Source: Salinicoccus sp. YB14-2
GTDB taxonomy: Bacteria > Bacillota > Bacilli > Staphylococcales > Salinicoccaceae
Assembly (NCBI RefSeq): GCF_001265075.1
Contig: NZ_LFKO01000001.1
Location: forward strand, 311,527-375,526
DNA length: 64,000 nt
Direction of reading: 5' to 3'
A program made the position numbers and the translations under genes. Positions within the stretch are counted from its first letter, which is position 1. The number at the start of each line of letters is the position of its first letter. The notes beneath the pieces are model-generated. The model had not been told where the DNA came from and did not search any database. It worked only from the letters and a program-made list of their open reading frames with translations. Positions 1 to 8,854 of this stretch are shown in pieces.

Positions 1-773
1 ATTTCCAGGCCGCAGAATCAACGGCCGATGAAGATTCCACCGGAACCGGGGGCATGGACGAACCGAACTATTTGAACATTGTTATTTTCTACGTCACTGT
101 GTTTGTCATGTTCTTCGTCGTCATCAACTACGCAAGCCAGATCGGTACTGAAATCGCGATGGAAAAATCATCACGGGTAATTGAGATGATTGTCTCAAGC
201 GTTTCACCGGTCAACCATCTGTTTGCGAAAATCCTGGCCATTATATGTGTCAGTCTTACCCAGTTATTTTTCTTTGTTTTGACAATCATTGCGGTCATCT
301 ACTTTGTCGATATCGGCGCAATCATTTCAGAATTCGGGCTGGAATCAGACGACCGTACACTGCCGATGATCATTTACAGCCTCGTATTTTTACTGCTGGG
401 ACTGGTTCTTTACTTATCCGTTTCCGCCCTGCTCGGTTCATTCGTGAGCCGTATGGAAGATTTGCAGCAGGCATTGCTGCCGATCACATTGATGTCAATC
501 GGCGGAATGTATCTCGGAATGTTCAACCTGTTCAATCCGGATAACATGCTGGTAAAGATAACAAGCTACTTTCCGTTCTTCACACCATTTGTGATGCCGC
601 TCAGAGTACTCGATTCGGGCACATCACACATCACCGTGTGGATCGGTATCGTAATCGTCATCATCACCATCATCATCGCCGTCTACTTTGCCGCAAGAAT
701 TTATAAACGCAGCATCCTGTCGACGGATAAAGGCATCATCAAGAACATTAAAAAATTCAATAAAGACGGGTAA
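1..773 (+). CDS. ABC-2 type transporter permease (NatB/YhaP-like), 5'-truncated by window edge
   Basis: The reading frame is open from base 3, so the start lies upstream of the window; the ATG at 54 is internal. The visible part, about 256 residues, has five or six hydrophobic segments separated by short loops. A cytoplasmic loop reading EIAMEKSSRVIEMIVSS is typical of the C-terminal membrane domain of ABC-2 permeases such as NatB and YhaP, which export Na+ or drugs with a separate ATPase. That ATPase would be expected upstream, outside the window. A strong terminator follows directly. The substrate cannot be read from the sequence. Confidence 0.85.
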   Translation, partial: FQAAESTADEDSTGTGGMDEPNYLNIVIFYVTVFVMFFVVINYASQIGTEIAMEKSSRVIEMIVSSVSPVNHLFAKILAIICVSLTQLFFFVLTIIAVIYFVDIGAIISEFGLESDDRTLPMIIYSLVFLLLGLVLYLSVSALLGSFVSRMEDLQQALLPITLMSIGGMYLGMFNLFNPDNMLVKITSYFPFFTPFVMPLRVLDSGTSHITVWIGIVIVIITIIIAVYFAARIYKRSILSTDKGIIKNIKKFNKDG

Positions 774-785
774 CTTTTTGAAAAG

Positions 786-820
786 GGCCGGTCCCCGATA
801 ATCGGGGGCCGGCTTTTTTA
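786..820 (+). terminator. Rho-independent terminator of the ABC-2 permease gene
   Basis: A 13-bp GC-rich stem (GCCGGTCCCCGAT pairing with ATCGGGGGCCGGC, one G-U wobble) is followed by a run of T, 13 bases after the permease stop codon. Confidence 0.9.
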
Positions 821-883
821 ACGGAACTTTTACGCGCGCTTTCAACATCGCACAATAACGCAGGGAGCCAATGATAACAACCC

Positions 884-922
884 ATAAAAAAAGAACGCGG
901 ACCCTGTTGAGCCTGCGTTCTT
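884..922 (-). terminator. Rho-independent terminator of nagB
   Basis: Read on the minus strand, AAGAACGC pairs with GCGTTCTT around a loop and is followed by seven T. It lies just past the nagB stop codon. Confidence 0.85.
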
Positions 923-938
923 AATAAGCGGACGATCT

Positions 939-1661
939 TTATTCGCCCAGGACGTCTTTGTCGAGCACCACTGTCAGATCATCGTGTTTCTGTAAAATGG
1001 TTACCGGAATTTCTTCAGTGACCTCACCGTTGATCAATGAATTGACCGCATCTCTTTTCGCTTCTCCGGAAGCGAGGAACAAGATGGATTTGGCATCCAT
1101 GATTGTCTCAAGTCCCATGGACAGTGCACGTGTAGGCACGTCTTCAATCTTATCGAAGAATCTTGAATTGTCTTTGATTGTCACATCAGTGAGGCTGACG
1201 ACCTGCGTTCTGCTGTTAAACGGAGTACCAGGTTCATTAAAGCCGATGTGGCCGTTACGGCCGACACCGAGTAACTGCAGATCGATGCCGCCGAGGTCCG
1301 TGATTATTTTCTCGAAATTTGCGACTTCCGCTTCCAGGTCTTCACTTTTACCATCCGGTATATGTGTGTTCTCCAAAGGAATATTCACTTTATTGAAAAA
1401 TTCCTTAAGCATGAAGTAATGATAACTCTGTTTGTTGTCATCATCGAGTCCGACATATTCATCAAGATTCACTGTATGCACATTCGATAAATCTATATTA
1501 TTTTCATTCAGCATTTCCGCCAGGTACTGGTACATTTTTTGTGGTGTTGAACCGGTTGCCAAACCGAGTGTGATGTTCGGATTTTTTTCAATTGCCTCAT
1601 ATATAAATTTTGCTGCTTCTTTGCTCATACCATCATAATCTTCAGCTGTAACGACTTCCAT
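939..1661 (-). CDS. nagB: Glucosamine-6-phosphate deaminase
   Basis: Converts glucosamine 6-phosphate to fructose 6-phosphate and ammonia in the cytoplasm, linking amino-sugar catabolism to glycolysis. At 240 residues it has the length of the short Bacillus-type enzymes. Visible motifs are the phosphate loop LGLATGSTP (32-40), NLDEYVGL (65-72, catalytic Asp67) and GVGRNGHIGFNEPG (132-145, His138 and Glu143). The ATG is preceded by GGAGG. It is transcribed alone, with its own terminator. A TTGGTATAG half-site upstream (near 1698-1706, minus strand) resembles half of a NagR/dre operator, but that is only a suggestion. No nagA is in the window. Confidence 0.97.
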   Translation of the reverse strand: MEVVTAEDYDGMSKEAAKFIYEAIEKNPNITLGLATGSTPQKMYQYLAEMLNENNIDLSNVHTVNLDEYVGLDDDNKQSYHYFMLKEFFNKVNIPLENTHIPDGKSEDLEAEVANFEKIITDLGGIDLQLLGVGRNGHIGFNEPGTPFNSRTQVVSLTDVTIKDNSRFFDKIEDVPTRALSMGLETIMDAKSILFLASGEAKRDAVNSLINGEVTEEIPVTILQKHDDLTVVLDKDVLGE

Positions 1662-1749
1662 GGTAAACCTCCATTCAATCTTTTTCTATATTATTACTAT
1701 ACCAATAAGTTGAATAGACAACCATAAAAATTTAAAGGATTTGTGAATA

Positions 1750-3327
1750 TTATTCCCTGCTCAAATCTTTCAAGTACGGGAAACTGCTCGGATACTGATA
1801 ATAGCCCGTCAAATCTTCCTGAAGACCTGCAAGAAGAACGGAATGGTAAATCGGGACAAGCGGTGCCTCGTCCACAATAATCTGCTGGGCATCCTCATAC
1901 AGCTGATGCCTTCTATCCTCATCTGTTTCTGTACGTGCATCGTCCAGCAGTGTATCCACCTCTTCGTTCACATAGCGCGTTCTGTTACCCGGTGCGCCGA
2001 TATTCTCAGAATGGAACATCGGGTATAGACCGTAGTCTGCATCCAGCGTCACAGTCCCCCAGGCGCCCATGAATATATCGTGGTTGCCGTCTGCTGTATA
2101 TTCCTGATAAGCGCCGGACTCCATCTGATTGATTTCGATATCGATGTTCAATGCTTCAAGCTCTCCCTGGATGAATGTCGCGATATCCGCAGTCGTTCTG
2201 TCCCTGACTAGGATTTCAGCAGTGAAACCCCCGCCGTATCCCGCTTCATCGAGCAATTCTTTCGCTGCTTCAACATCATACTCGACAGGATCGATATTTT
2301 CACTGTAGCCGTTCACTGTCGGGTTCAACGGTGTCGTCGCCACTTCCGGTATCCCTTCAAGCATTTCATTGATGATATCTTCTTTGTTGATTGCCATTGC
2401 GATCGCACGTCTGACATCCGCATTATCAAACGGTTCAACTTCAGTATTGAAGCCCATATACGTCATATTCGCACTTTCATTCTGCTCAACATAAGTTCCG
2501 TCTGTGCTGTCAATCTGCTCGACATCACTCGGGTTGACCGGATAAATCAAGTCCGCATCTGCAGTCGATAATTCAGCAATTCTCGTCGCATCTTCCGGCA
2601 CCGCTTTGAATGTTACGCTGGAGGGGGTTGCCGCCTCTCCCCAGTATTCATCATTTCTGACCAATGTGACGTGGTCCCCTTCAACAACTTCTTCAAACTC
2701 GAAAAATCCTGTCCCTACCGGATTTTTATGCACTTCTGTCAATGGGTCTCCGCCCTCTTCCATCTGTGCGTAATCCGCGTCGATGACTTCTTTACTGATC
2801 ATATGTCCGCCCGGATGTGCAAGGTGTGCAGGCAGTGCCGCAAACGGTTCGTTCGTATGTATTTGAACAGTATAGTCATCGATGATTTCCACTTCCGAAA
2901 TCTCTGTAAATAAAAATTCTAAAGGCGCGCCGACTGCCTCATCACGGACACGGTCCAGGTTGGCCTTGACCACTTCAGCATTGAATTCGCTGCCGTCATG
3001 AAATGTAACATCTTCCCTCAAAATAAATTCCCAAGTCGTGTCGTCGACCTGTTCGTACGACTCTGCAAGCCCCGGTTCAAGCTCAAGATCCTGATTGAGC
3101 TTTACAAGCGTTTCGTAAATGTTCGTCATAACATATAATGAATAGCCGTCATTGGCTGCATGCGGATCGAGTGAACTCGGCAATGCCTGAAGGCTGAATG
3201 TGATCTCTTCATCAGCTGTCTCCTCAGTTGCCGTACCCTCTTCAGCGGATTCCTCAACGTCACTGTCATCCGCACAGGCTGCGAGCAGCAGCAATATTCC
3301 AAATAATAAAATATGTAATTTGTTCAT
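1750..3327 (-). CDS. ABC transporter substrate-binding lipoprotein (family 5, peptide/nickel type)
   Basis: A 525-residue extracellular solute-binding protein of the OppA/DppA/GsiB family. The N-terminus is a lipoprotein signal: MNKLHILLFGILLLLAAC with the lipobox LAAC, so the protein should be anchored outside the membrane through Cys18. An acidic Glu/Asp-rich linker follows. Family motifs such as LDPHAANDGY, WEFILREDVTFHDGS and YMGFNTEVEPFDNADVRRAI are visible. The ATG has an AGGAAGG ribosome site. No permease or ATPase genes adjoin it, so it is an orphan binding protein; ligand unknown. A paralogue lies at 29891-31576. Confidence 0.93.
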   Translation of the reverse strand: MNKLHILLFGILLLLAACADDSDVEESAEEGTATEETADEEITFSLQALPSSLDPHAANDGYSLYVMTNIYETLVKLNQDLELEPGLAESYEQVDDTTWEFILREDVTFHDGSEFNAEVVKANLDRVRDEAVGAPLEFLFTEISEVEIIDDYTVQIHTNEPFAALPAHLAHPGGHMISKEVIDADYAQMEEGGDPLTEVHKNPVGTGFFEFEEVVEGDHVTLVRNDEYWGEAATPSSVTFKAVPEDATRIAELSTADADLIYPVNPSDVEQIDSTDGTYVEQNESANMTYMGFNTEVEPFDNADVRRAIAMAINKEDIINEMLEGIPEVATTPLNPTVNGYSENIDPVEYDVEAAKELLDEAGYGGGFTAEILVRDRTTADIATFIQGELEALNIDIEINQMESGAYQEYTADGNHDIFMGAWGTVTLDADYGLYPMFHSENIGAPGNRTRYVNEEVDTLLDDARTETDEDRRHQLYEDAQQIIVDEAPLVPIYHSVLLAGLQEDLTGYYQYPSSFPYLKDLSRE

Positions 3328-3404
3328 AGTTATCCTTCCTTTCGATTAATATTATACATAGTAATATACTAGGAATAAAGATAAACTTTTTCTATTGTTG
3401 TTAA

Positions 3405-3440
3405 AATAAAAAAACAAGCCATGGCAATGACTTGTTTTTC
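3405..3440 (-). terminator. Terminator ending the ABC/lipoprotein/SRPBCC operon
   Basis: AAAAACAAG and CTTGTTTTT form a stem with a T-run on the minus strand, directly after the SRPBCC stop codon. Confidence 0.7.
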
Positions 3441-3449
3441 CAATATCAT

Positions 3450-3899
3450 TTATTTTTCTATATGACCGATGAACTTGTTCAGCTCGCGGTTCATGACGAT
3501 ATTTACAACAGGCTTCATCGTTGTCACAAGTACTTTAGCGCCCATTTTGCCGTTACGGAGTTCCGAGCGGACTGAAATGTCCACACCGCCGTTATTCGGA
3601 ACGACAGTAAAGTGTGTCAACACGTCGCCCTGCTTCAATCTTGAGCGGACAGTGATTCTTCTGTCTGACTGATACTCAATGATTTCACTGCGGAAACGGT
3701 ATGTTTTTCCTTTTACATTCAACGTTGTTCGGAATTTAGTGCCTTCATTTCTTTTTTCAGTTGTATTATATTCAATATTATCCAGTATGCTGAAGATTTC
3801 CTGCAGTTTTGCGTCGTCATTCACAAATTCAAACACTCTTTCAGGTGTTGCCTCAACATTTGCTTTTTGATAATTGTAAAATTCCATTACTGCGCTCAC
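3450..3899 (-). CDS. SRPBCC (START-like) family protein
   Basis: A 149-residue soluble protein with the polyketide-cyclase/START-like pattern: YNYQKANVEATPERVFEFVNDD at the start, a beta-rich middle, and a C-terminal helix ending MNRELNKFIGHIEK. Such proteins bind hydrophobic ligands in a deep cavity; the ligand here is unknown. The GTG start at 3899 shares the bases GTGA with the stop of the lipoprotein gene, implying translational coupling. An alternative ATG lies four codons downstream. As the last gene of the ABC operon it may act with the transporter, which is inference only. Confidence 0.8.
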   Translation of the reverse strand: MSAVMEFYNYQKANVEATPERVFEFVNDDAKLQEIFSILDNIEYNTTEKRNEGTKFRTTLNVKGKTYRFRSEIIEYQSDRRITVRSRLKQGDVLTHFTVVPNNGGVDISVRSELRNGKMGAKVLVTTMKPVVNIVMNRELNKFIGHIEK

Positions 3900-4639
3900 T
3901 CTTTCTTAATTGTTATTGGATACTCTGTAATAATCATATCACCTTCATTTAAAGTGACAAGTAATTCCTCAATGTCCATTACCTCTTCTTCAAGAAGGGG
4001 CTCATTGACAATATAAGATGAGGTCGATAAATAATTGACGTAAACGTCCTTTTCACCGTCAGCTCGCTGCACAGGCAGATGATCTGTTACAAGCGAATAT
4101 TCCCCCGACTCCAAATGTCTGCCGACTTCATGAATGCCCGCCGGTATAATAAAACTCTCATCAGCAGTGATATTCATCATGCTTTCCCCTGCAGGAATCA
4201 GCTCTACTTCAGCATCTCTCGATTTATAATCAAGCTGCATACCGTCCGTCAGATCCAGGGTAATCTGTTCTGTAAAATAGTCCATCGCTATTTCAACGAT
4301 GCGTGTCCCTTCAGAGTCATAAGTGACCAGTGCACCCGCACTCGTATCACCCTGGCCGATTCTGTATCTGCCTTCTTCGATATCTTCCCCTATTTCATAA
4401 CTGCCGGAGGAAATCATTACCGTTTCTCCCGTGCTTTCAGCAGTATTTTGTACGGTCGCATTCATAAAATGGAAGCGGTCCTCCATGCCGCTGTTCAGCA
4501 GTTTATTTTCCTGTTCATAAAGTTCTGCAGCTTCTTCATCGACCTCAAACGCTTCGCCGTCATATTTCTCAGGCATGATGCCAGAAAACCCGCATCCTGC
4601 GAGCAATAATGTCATAAGCAGCACACTAATTTGTTTCAT
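3896..4639 (-). CDS. Putative lipoprotein encoded in an ABC-2 transporter operon
   Basis: The ATG at 4639 is chosen over a start 16 codons upstream because it is preceded by GGGGAG and gives a clean lipoprotein signal, MKQISVLLMTLLLAGC. The mature protein, about 230 residues, is acidic and beta-rich and has two similar segments (SSGSYEIGEDIEEGRYRIG and IPAGIHEVGRHLESGEYSL), suggesting an internal repeat. No named family was recognised. It overlaps the ATPase gene upstream by 14 bases and the SRPBCC gene downstream by 4. It probably sits outside the membrane next to the transporter. Confidence 0.8.
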   Translation of the reverse strand: MKQISVLLMTLLLAGCGFSGIMPEKYDGEAFEVDEEAAELYEQENKLLNSGMEDRFHFMNATVQNTAESTGETVMISSGSYEIGEDIEEGRYRIGQGDTSAGALVTYDSEGTRIVEIAMDYFTEQITLDLTDGMQLDYKSRDAEVELIPAGESMMNITADESFIIPAGIHEVGRHLESGEYSLVTDHLPVQRADGEKDVYVNYLSTSSYIVNEPLLEEEVMDIEELLVTLNEGDMIITEYPITIKKE

Positions 4640-5534
4640 ATGACTGCTCCCCTTTATAAATGCGCAAATAATGCTCATTCGTACCAAGCGGGCCGAGACT
4701 GACCGACCGGCTGCTCAAGCCGCGCAGTAAATTGATCATTTCATTGACAGCCTCTCTGTGCAGTCCCGCAGTCGGTATACAAATTCTATTGTTGTTCAAA
4801 TAGAGCGTATTACCGGGTAAAGCACCCAGCTTCCCAAGTGCTTCCTTATCAATAAATCCCTTGATGTATTCATCCATTTCCTTCTCACGATTGTAAGTAT
4901 AATAAACGTCTTTCTGATTTAAAAAGAAGATTTCATCTGCATACTCATCAAGGTTATCCAGTAAATGACTCGCCACTATGATAATCTTGCCGTCTTCCTT
5001 TATTTCCCTTAGGACATTGCTCACGAGTTCGACATTTACCGGGTCCAGCCCGTTCATGATTTCATCCATGAACATCACTTTTGTATTCGCGGCAATCATC
5101 ATCGCAAAGCACAATCTCTGCCTCATACCGAGGGAGTAGGTCTTCACTTTATTTTTAACATAGCTGTCCATATTCAACCTGGTGATGATGTCATCAATAT
5201 CCTTTTTATCTTTATTCCAAATATCGCGGTACATTTGAATATGCTCATAGCCGTTGAAATCTTCATAGAGCTCAGCCTGATCCGGGAAAAACGTCACAAT
5301 TTTATGCAGTTCTTTAATATCCTTCGAAGAATTTTTGTATTCCCTGCCGTCTATCGTAATACTGCCCTCATGTATCGGGATGAAACGGATAATCGCATTG
5401 AACAGTGTCGTCTTTCCGGTGCCGTTCGGTGCAACCAGCCCGATGATGGAACTGTCTTCGATATTAAAGTTCACTTCGTTCAAAACTGTATGGTCACCAT
5501 ATTTAATCGTTAAATTTTTGACATCAAGTGCCAT
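4626..5534 (-). CDS. ABC transporter ATP-binding protein
   Basis: A 302-residue ATPase that should power the two ABC-2 permeases encoded upstream. Walker A is APNGTGKTT (35-43), the signature is SLGMRQR (133-139), and Walker B with the D-loop is VMFMDEIMNGLDP (about 153-165). The C-terminal 90 residues form an extension typical of drug or peptide exporters. Its ATG overlaps the permease stop as TAATG, so the two are translationally coupled. Possible roles are antimicrobial-peptide resistance or export; the sequence alone does not decide. Confidence 0.93.
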   Translation of the reverse strand: MALDVKNLTIKYGDHTVLNEVNFNIEDSSIIGLVAPNGTGKTTLFNAIIRFIPIHEGSITIDGREYKNSSKDIKELHKIVTFFPDQAELYEDFNGYEHIQMYRDIWNKDKKDIDDIITRLNMDSYVKNKVKTYSLGMRQRLCFAMMIAANTKVMFMDEIMNGLDPVNVELVSNVLREIKEDGKIIIVASHLLDNLDEYADEIFFLNQKDVYYTYNREKEMDEYIKGFIDKEALGKLGALPGNTLYLNNNRICIPTAGLHREAVNEMINLLRGLSSRSVSLGPLGTNEHYLRIYKGEQSYETN

Positions 5535-6730
5535 TAATTTTTCCTCCTTTCAAGCTTGCCTGTACGTGTTGGAATCAATTTGAATATGAAATAAAAAATA
5601 ATCTCCAAAATGATATATAAGATGATGAAGTTTATTATAATTCTCGGCACACTGATGTTTTCCGAAATTGCGTACTCTCCGCTGATAAGCGGCTGAACCT
5701 GCAAGTACGTCAGCGGATTCCATTCCGCCATCGCCGGAAACTGAAGCAGTATGACCGGTATATAAAATATTACAATGACCAGAGTAATCGTCAGGTAAAT
5801 ATTTCTGAATACGAAACTCAGCCCCGTAGACAGTTTGACGATGATATAGCTCAGTATCATCGAAAGCAAGATGACCAGCAGTGAATATTCCAGTATGCTG
5901 ATGTACTCCGCATTATCCCCGCCAAGTATGGATACAGGATAACGGATTGTTCCCGAATCGGAGGACAGTGTATTGATCCAGTAGGAAATCAAGACGCCTG
6001 CTATGACTGCAAGCCATATCAACACCCAGGAAATGAGCGTCCTTATCCGCCACTGGGCACTCCAGGACAGTGGTACCCCCTGCGTAATACTCCAGTGATG
6101 TTCCTGGTCTCTTGAAAACCGGTCGGCGCCCAGTATCGCTGCAATAATAAATGTCACGACCCCGGAAATCAGATTCACCAGATTGAATAGAACAAGCGAC
6201 GGCGACATCGGGTTCCAATCGATCTCCACATTTTCTTCCTGCAGATAATTTAAAAATCTTAAGTCCTCTTCGAGCTCTTCTTCAGACGGGATAAAGCTGA
6301 TCAGCAGTTCCTGTGATTCAAAATCATCCGCTTCATAAAATGACAATTGATGTTCAGTCATGATAATGCCCTGTTCGACATAGTCCGCGACAATATCCTC
6401 CAGCCCTTCGACTGTATTGCCTTCTTTTTGGTTCAATATATAACGCTGGTTACCGAGTATTTCCTGTTGCTCGGCAAGCTTATCGTAAATTTCCTGACCG
6501 GTTTCCGTCTCGAAATCTTCATCCGGTATGACATTGAAAATCGCGAATGTCTGATCATACTGTTCGCGCGTCTCTTCGAGCGGCAATTCAATCGAGCGGT
6601 TTTGGTATAATGTCGAAAAGCTCGCTATGAATAAGAACAGTGCAATGAGAATGATACGTACTTTCCAGTCTCTCAATATTTTTAATAAATCCCATTTAAA
6701 CATGCGCATATCAGCCCACCGCCCTTTCAA
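5534..6730 (-). CDS. ABC-2 family permease, second of an operon pair
   Basis: A 398-residue integral membrane protein with one N-terminal transmembrane segment, a hydrophilic domain of about 130 residues rich in Glu and Gln, and then five hydrophobic segments. This is the arrangement of ABC-2 permeases with a large extracytoplasmic loop between TM1 and TM2. It overlaps the upstream paralogue by 20 bases and the ATPase downstream by one. Probably forms a heterodimer with the product of 6711-7931. Confidence 0.87.
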   Translation of the reverse strand: MKGRWADMRMFKWDLLKILRDWKVRIILIALFLFIASFSTLYQNRSIELPLEETREQYDQTFAIFNVIPDEDFETETGQEIYDKLAEQQEILGNQRYILNQKEGNTVEGLEDIVADYVEQGIIMTEHQLSFYEADDFESQELLISFIPSEEELEEDLRFLNYLQEENVEIDWNPMSPSLVLFNLVNLISGVVTFIIAAILGADRFSRDQEHHWSITQGVPLSWSAQWRIRTLISWVLIWLAVIAGVLISYWINTLSSDSGTIRYPVSILGGDNAEYISILEYSLLVILLSMILSYIIVKLSTGLSFVFRNIYLTITLVIVIFYIPVILLQFPAMAEWNPLTYLQVQPLISGEYAISENISVPRIIINFIILYIILEIIFYFIFKLIPTRTGKLERRKN

Positions 6731-7931
6731 ATTTCTGACGGTCCATCCAGAAAATGATTATGTATAAAATGATTTCTATGACGACAATCGTTACTGCAAG
6801 TACAATCAGTCCGTTCATAAAAGTAAACCGATCCGACATCGTCAAGTAGTTCTGAACACCGTTCAAAATATTTCCAAACTCAAAATAGTTCTGCGGAAAT
6901 ATATGGGCAGGCAGTCCCAGTAACGTCTCTTCGCTGCCCCCTGAATATATTCTGTTGAACGCCACCAATAAGAATCCGATGATCATGACGACAATATCAT
7001 GCCTGAATACGAGTGAGAGCACTGCGTTTATGCGGATGAATAAATAGATTAAGATCACTGTCAGCACACCTGACTGAATTAAAAATGTGCTTAAAGGAAT
7101 ATCAAAGAAGTTCGTTTCCTCTCCGCGGTATCCATCCTGATAAGCGTATTGCGTCACATCCAGAGAGAGCGGACCAAAACCGTACAATAATCCCGTCACC
7201 AATATGAATAATGTAACCAGAGCAGCTGTCACAGCTGTCATGATCAAAAACACCGTGACCGACTGATAAAATATGTATTTTCTGAAGCCCAGCGGCTGGC
7301 CGGACTTTATCGTCCTGTGCTTTCTGTCGTCGGTCAAAATTTCACTTGCGACAAAAATAGTAAGAAATAAAATAATCAAAGGACCGAATCCTGTAAAAAA
7401 TGAATGCAGCTGTTGGAACGCACTTTTATTGTTGTAAATATGAGTATTCACACTGTCCAGTTCAGCCAGCGCATCCATCTGCTGAAAAATTGCCACCCGT
7501 TCAAATTCTTTCATCTGAAAATCACCGGCATATTTTTCATCCAGATATTTATGGACATCTTCCATCAGAAACGATGGTGTCTGAGATGTCTGCAGATCTA
7601 CAAGCCGGGTAATATCCCCTTCATTAATCGCTTTTAAAAAAGAGTAATTCAATTCATACTCCCTTTTGGCCATAGAATATGTATCCAGACCTGTAAAAGA
7701 ATTGACCGCTATGTCCCCCGCATCCAGCCGCGACTCCTTTTGACCATATTCAGCATATGTTTCAAGTTCAATCTGATCCTTGTCGACGGTCAGGATATTT
7801 TCGTTGTCGGAAACTGCCAAAGTTGCGTAAAGAACAATGCCAATTACAGACAAAATCAGTATCAGCCTGTTCTTTTTATTGCGTACAATCTTTTTCGCAG
7901 TCTCCTTAAATATTGCTAAAAACATCAGCAT
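6711..7931 (-). CDS. ABC-2 family permease, first gene of a five-gene operon
   Basis: A 406-residue membrane protein with the same plan as its downstream neighbour: TM1 near residues 25-42, a large extracytoplasmic loop, then five membrane segments. The pair points to a heterodimeric transporter. It heads the operon permease-permease-ATPase-lipoprotein-SRPBCC, all overlapping or abutting. The 140-base region separating it from the divergent GNAT gene carries a cre-like palindrome. Confidence 0.87.
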   Translation of the reverse strand: MLMFLAIFKETAKKIVRNKKNRLILILSVIGIVLYATLAVSDNENILTVDKDQIELETYAEYGQKESRLDAGDIAVNSFTGLDTYSMAKREYELNYSFLKAINEGDITRLVDLQTSQTPSFLMEDVHKYLDEKYAGDFQMKEFERVAIFQQMDALAELDSVNTHIYNNKSAFQQLHSFFTGFGPLIILFLTIFVASEILTDDRKHRTIKSGQPLGFRKYIFYQSVTVFLIMTAVTAALVTLFILVTGLLYGFGPLSLDVTQYAYQDGYRGEETNFFDIPLSTFLIQSGVLTVILIYLFIRINAVLSLVFRHDIVVMIIGFLLVAFNRIYSGGSEETLLGLPAHIFPQNYFEFGNILNGVQNYLTMSDRFTFMNGLIVLAVTIVVIEIILYIIIFWMDRQKFERAVG

Positions 7932-7992
7932 CCCCCAAGTAATTATAAATTTTCAATTTTCAATCAAAATTACATATATCAATTCAATTATA

Positions 7993-8004
7993 GAAAACGT
8001 TTTC
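7993..8004. promoter_or_regulatory. cre-like palindrome GAAAACGTTTTC between divergent genes
   Basis: A perfect 12-bp palindrome matching the core of CcpA catabolite-response elements (TGWAANCGNTNWCA), but with A and C where the outermost T and A would be. It lies between the ABC operon and the GNAT gene. Known consensus; function here is inferred. Confidence 0.4.
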
Positions 8005-8075
8005 CCAAAAGACAATTACTTCTTTCAATTTTCGGATTATTCTATTAAGATAGTGTTATCAGAGGGGTGATTGCG

Positions 8076-8498
8076 ATGATTCAATTATCGACAGACAAAT
8101 ATATTTCTAAAGACTCTTTAATAGAATTCTTCGAACCTAAAAACATTAAAAAATATGAAAATCGATATGATGTGCTGCATCATGCTATTAAAAATTCAGA
8201 TTATGTCGTTACCGCATGGGAAGATGACAAACTGATTGGTCTTCTCCGCTCCTCAGGTGACTACACTTTCACCCAATATGTTAATAATTTTTTAATCCAT
8301 GACGATTACGTTTCCAGAGGCATCGCCTCCAAAGTGTTGGATCTATATTTGCAGGAGGCCGAGGACGTCGATGACATCTACATCATTTCCGGCAGAAAAG
8401 TGACCAAATCCTTCACAATCAACTGGTTTCATCATAAAGGCTTTGAGCAGATCACTTCCCTGGATGATTTTCATGTATTTCGGAGATGCAGGCAATAA
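8076..8498 (+). CDS. GNAT family N-acetyltransferase
   Basis: A protein of about 140 residues with the GNAT pattern: an N-terminal helix pair, the strand VVTAWEDDKLIGLLRS, then a pyrophosphate-loop region FLIHDDYVSRGIASKVLD resembling the acetyl-CoA Q/RxxGxG/A motif, and a C-terminal GFEQI strand. The ATG at 8076 is preferred over the GTG at 8067 because GGGG lies 8 bases before it. The acceptor substrate is unknown. Confidence 0.85.
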   Translation: MIQLSTDKYISKDSLIEFFEPKNIKKYENRYDVLHHAIKNSDYVVTAWEDDKLIGLLRSSGDYTFTQYVNNFLIHDDYVSRGIASKVLDLYLQEAEDVDDIYIISGRKVTKSFTINWFHHKGFEQITSLDDFHVFRRCRQ

Positions 8499-8540
8499 AA
8501 CCTGCTCATCTGAAGGGCTTTTCCCGGTGCAGACGCGCAG

Positions 8541-8731
8541 GCGTTTAGTTGGAGAAGAAAATCATACCATCTAATCAGGAAATGTCCTCTCCGTTTAGTT
8601 GATGCCCTAATCCATGCTATCTGAACAGAAAATCGACTTTGCCGTTCAGATAGAAAGAAATCCTTCGCCATCTAATCAGAAAACAGCCTCTTCCGTTTAG
8701 TTGGAAACGATTCGCCTCACATCTAAACGCC
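8541..8731. repeat. Cluster of short imperfect inverted repeats (CATCTAA-NCNG / CGTTTAGTTGG family)
   Basis: Within 190 bases the motif CGTTTAG(TTG) occurs at 8542, 8592 and 8693, and its opposite-orientation form CATCTAA(TCAG or ACG) occurs at 8568, 8669 and 8720. A variant pair, CTATCTGAACAG and CCGTTCAGATAG, lies at 8617 and 8642. The copies alternate in orientation, so the region can fold into several hairpins. No convincing ORF fits; the short minus-strand ORF here has no ribosome site and is repeat-derived. This fills the 356-base gap between the GNAT and YitT genes. Confidence 0.75.
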
Positions 8732-8820
8732 GGACCTGCCTGCACCTGTGCAGACCCACTCCCCTTTAAAAAATTATTTGAAGAAGATAATAATAATTAA
8801 CATAACTTTAAAGAAGCAAA

Positions 8821-8853
8821 TAAAAAAAGACAGGCGGCGCCTGTCTTTTTTAT
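8821..8853 (-). terminator. Terminator of the YitT-family gene
   Basis: GACAGGC and GCCTGTC pair around a GGC loop, with A-run and T-run flanks; functional mainly on the minus strand. Confidence 0.88.
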
Positions 8854-8854
8854 A

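Noticed and set aside
8471-8671. 66-codon minus-strand frame after the GNAT gene
   Set aside because: Runs through the inverted-repeat cluster and has no ribosome site; explained by the repeats.
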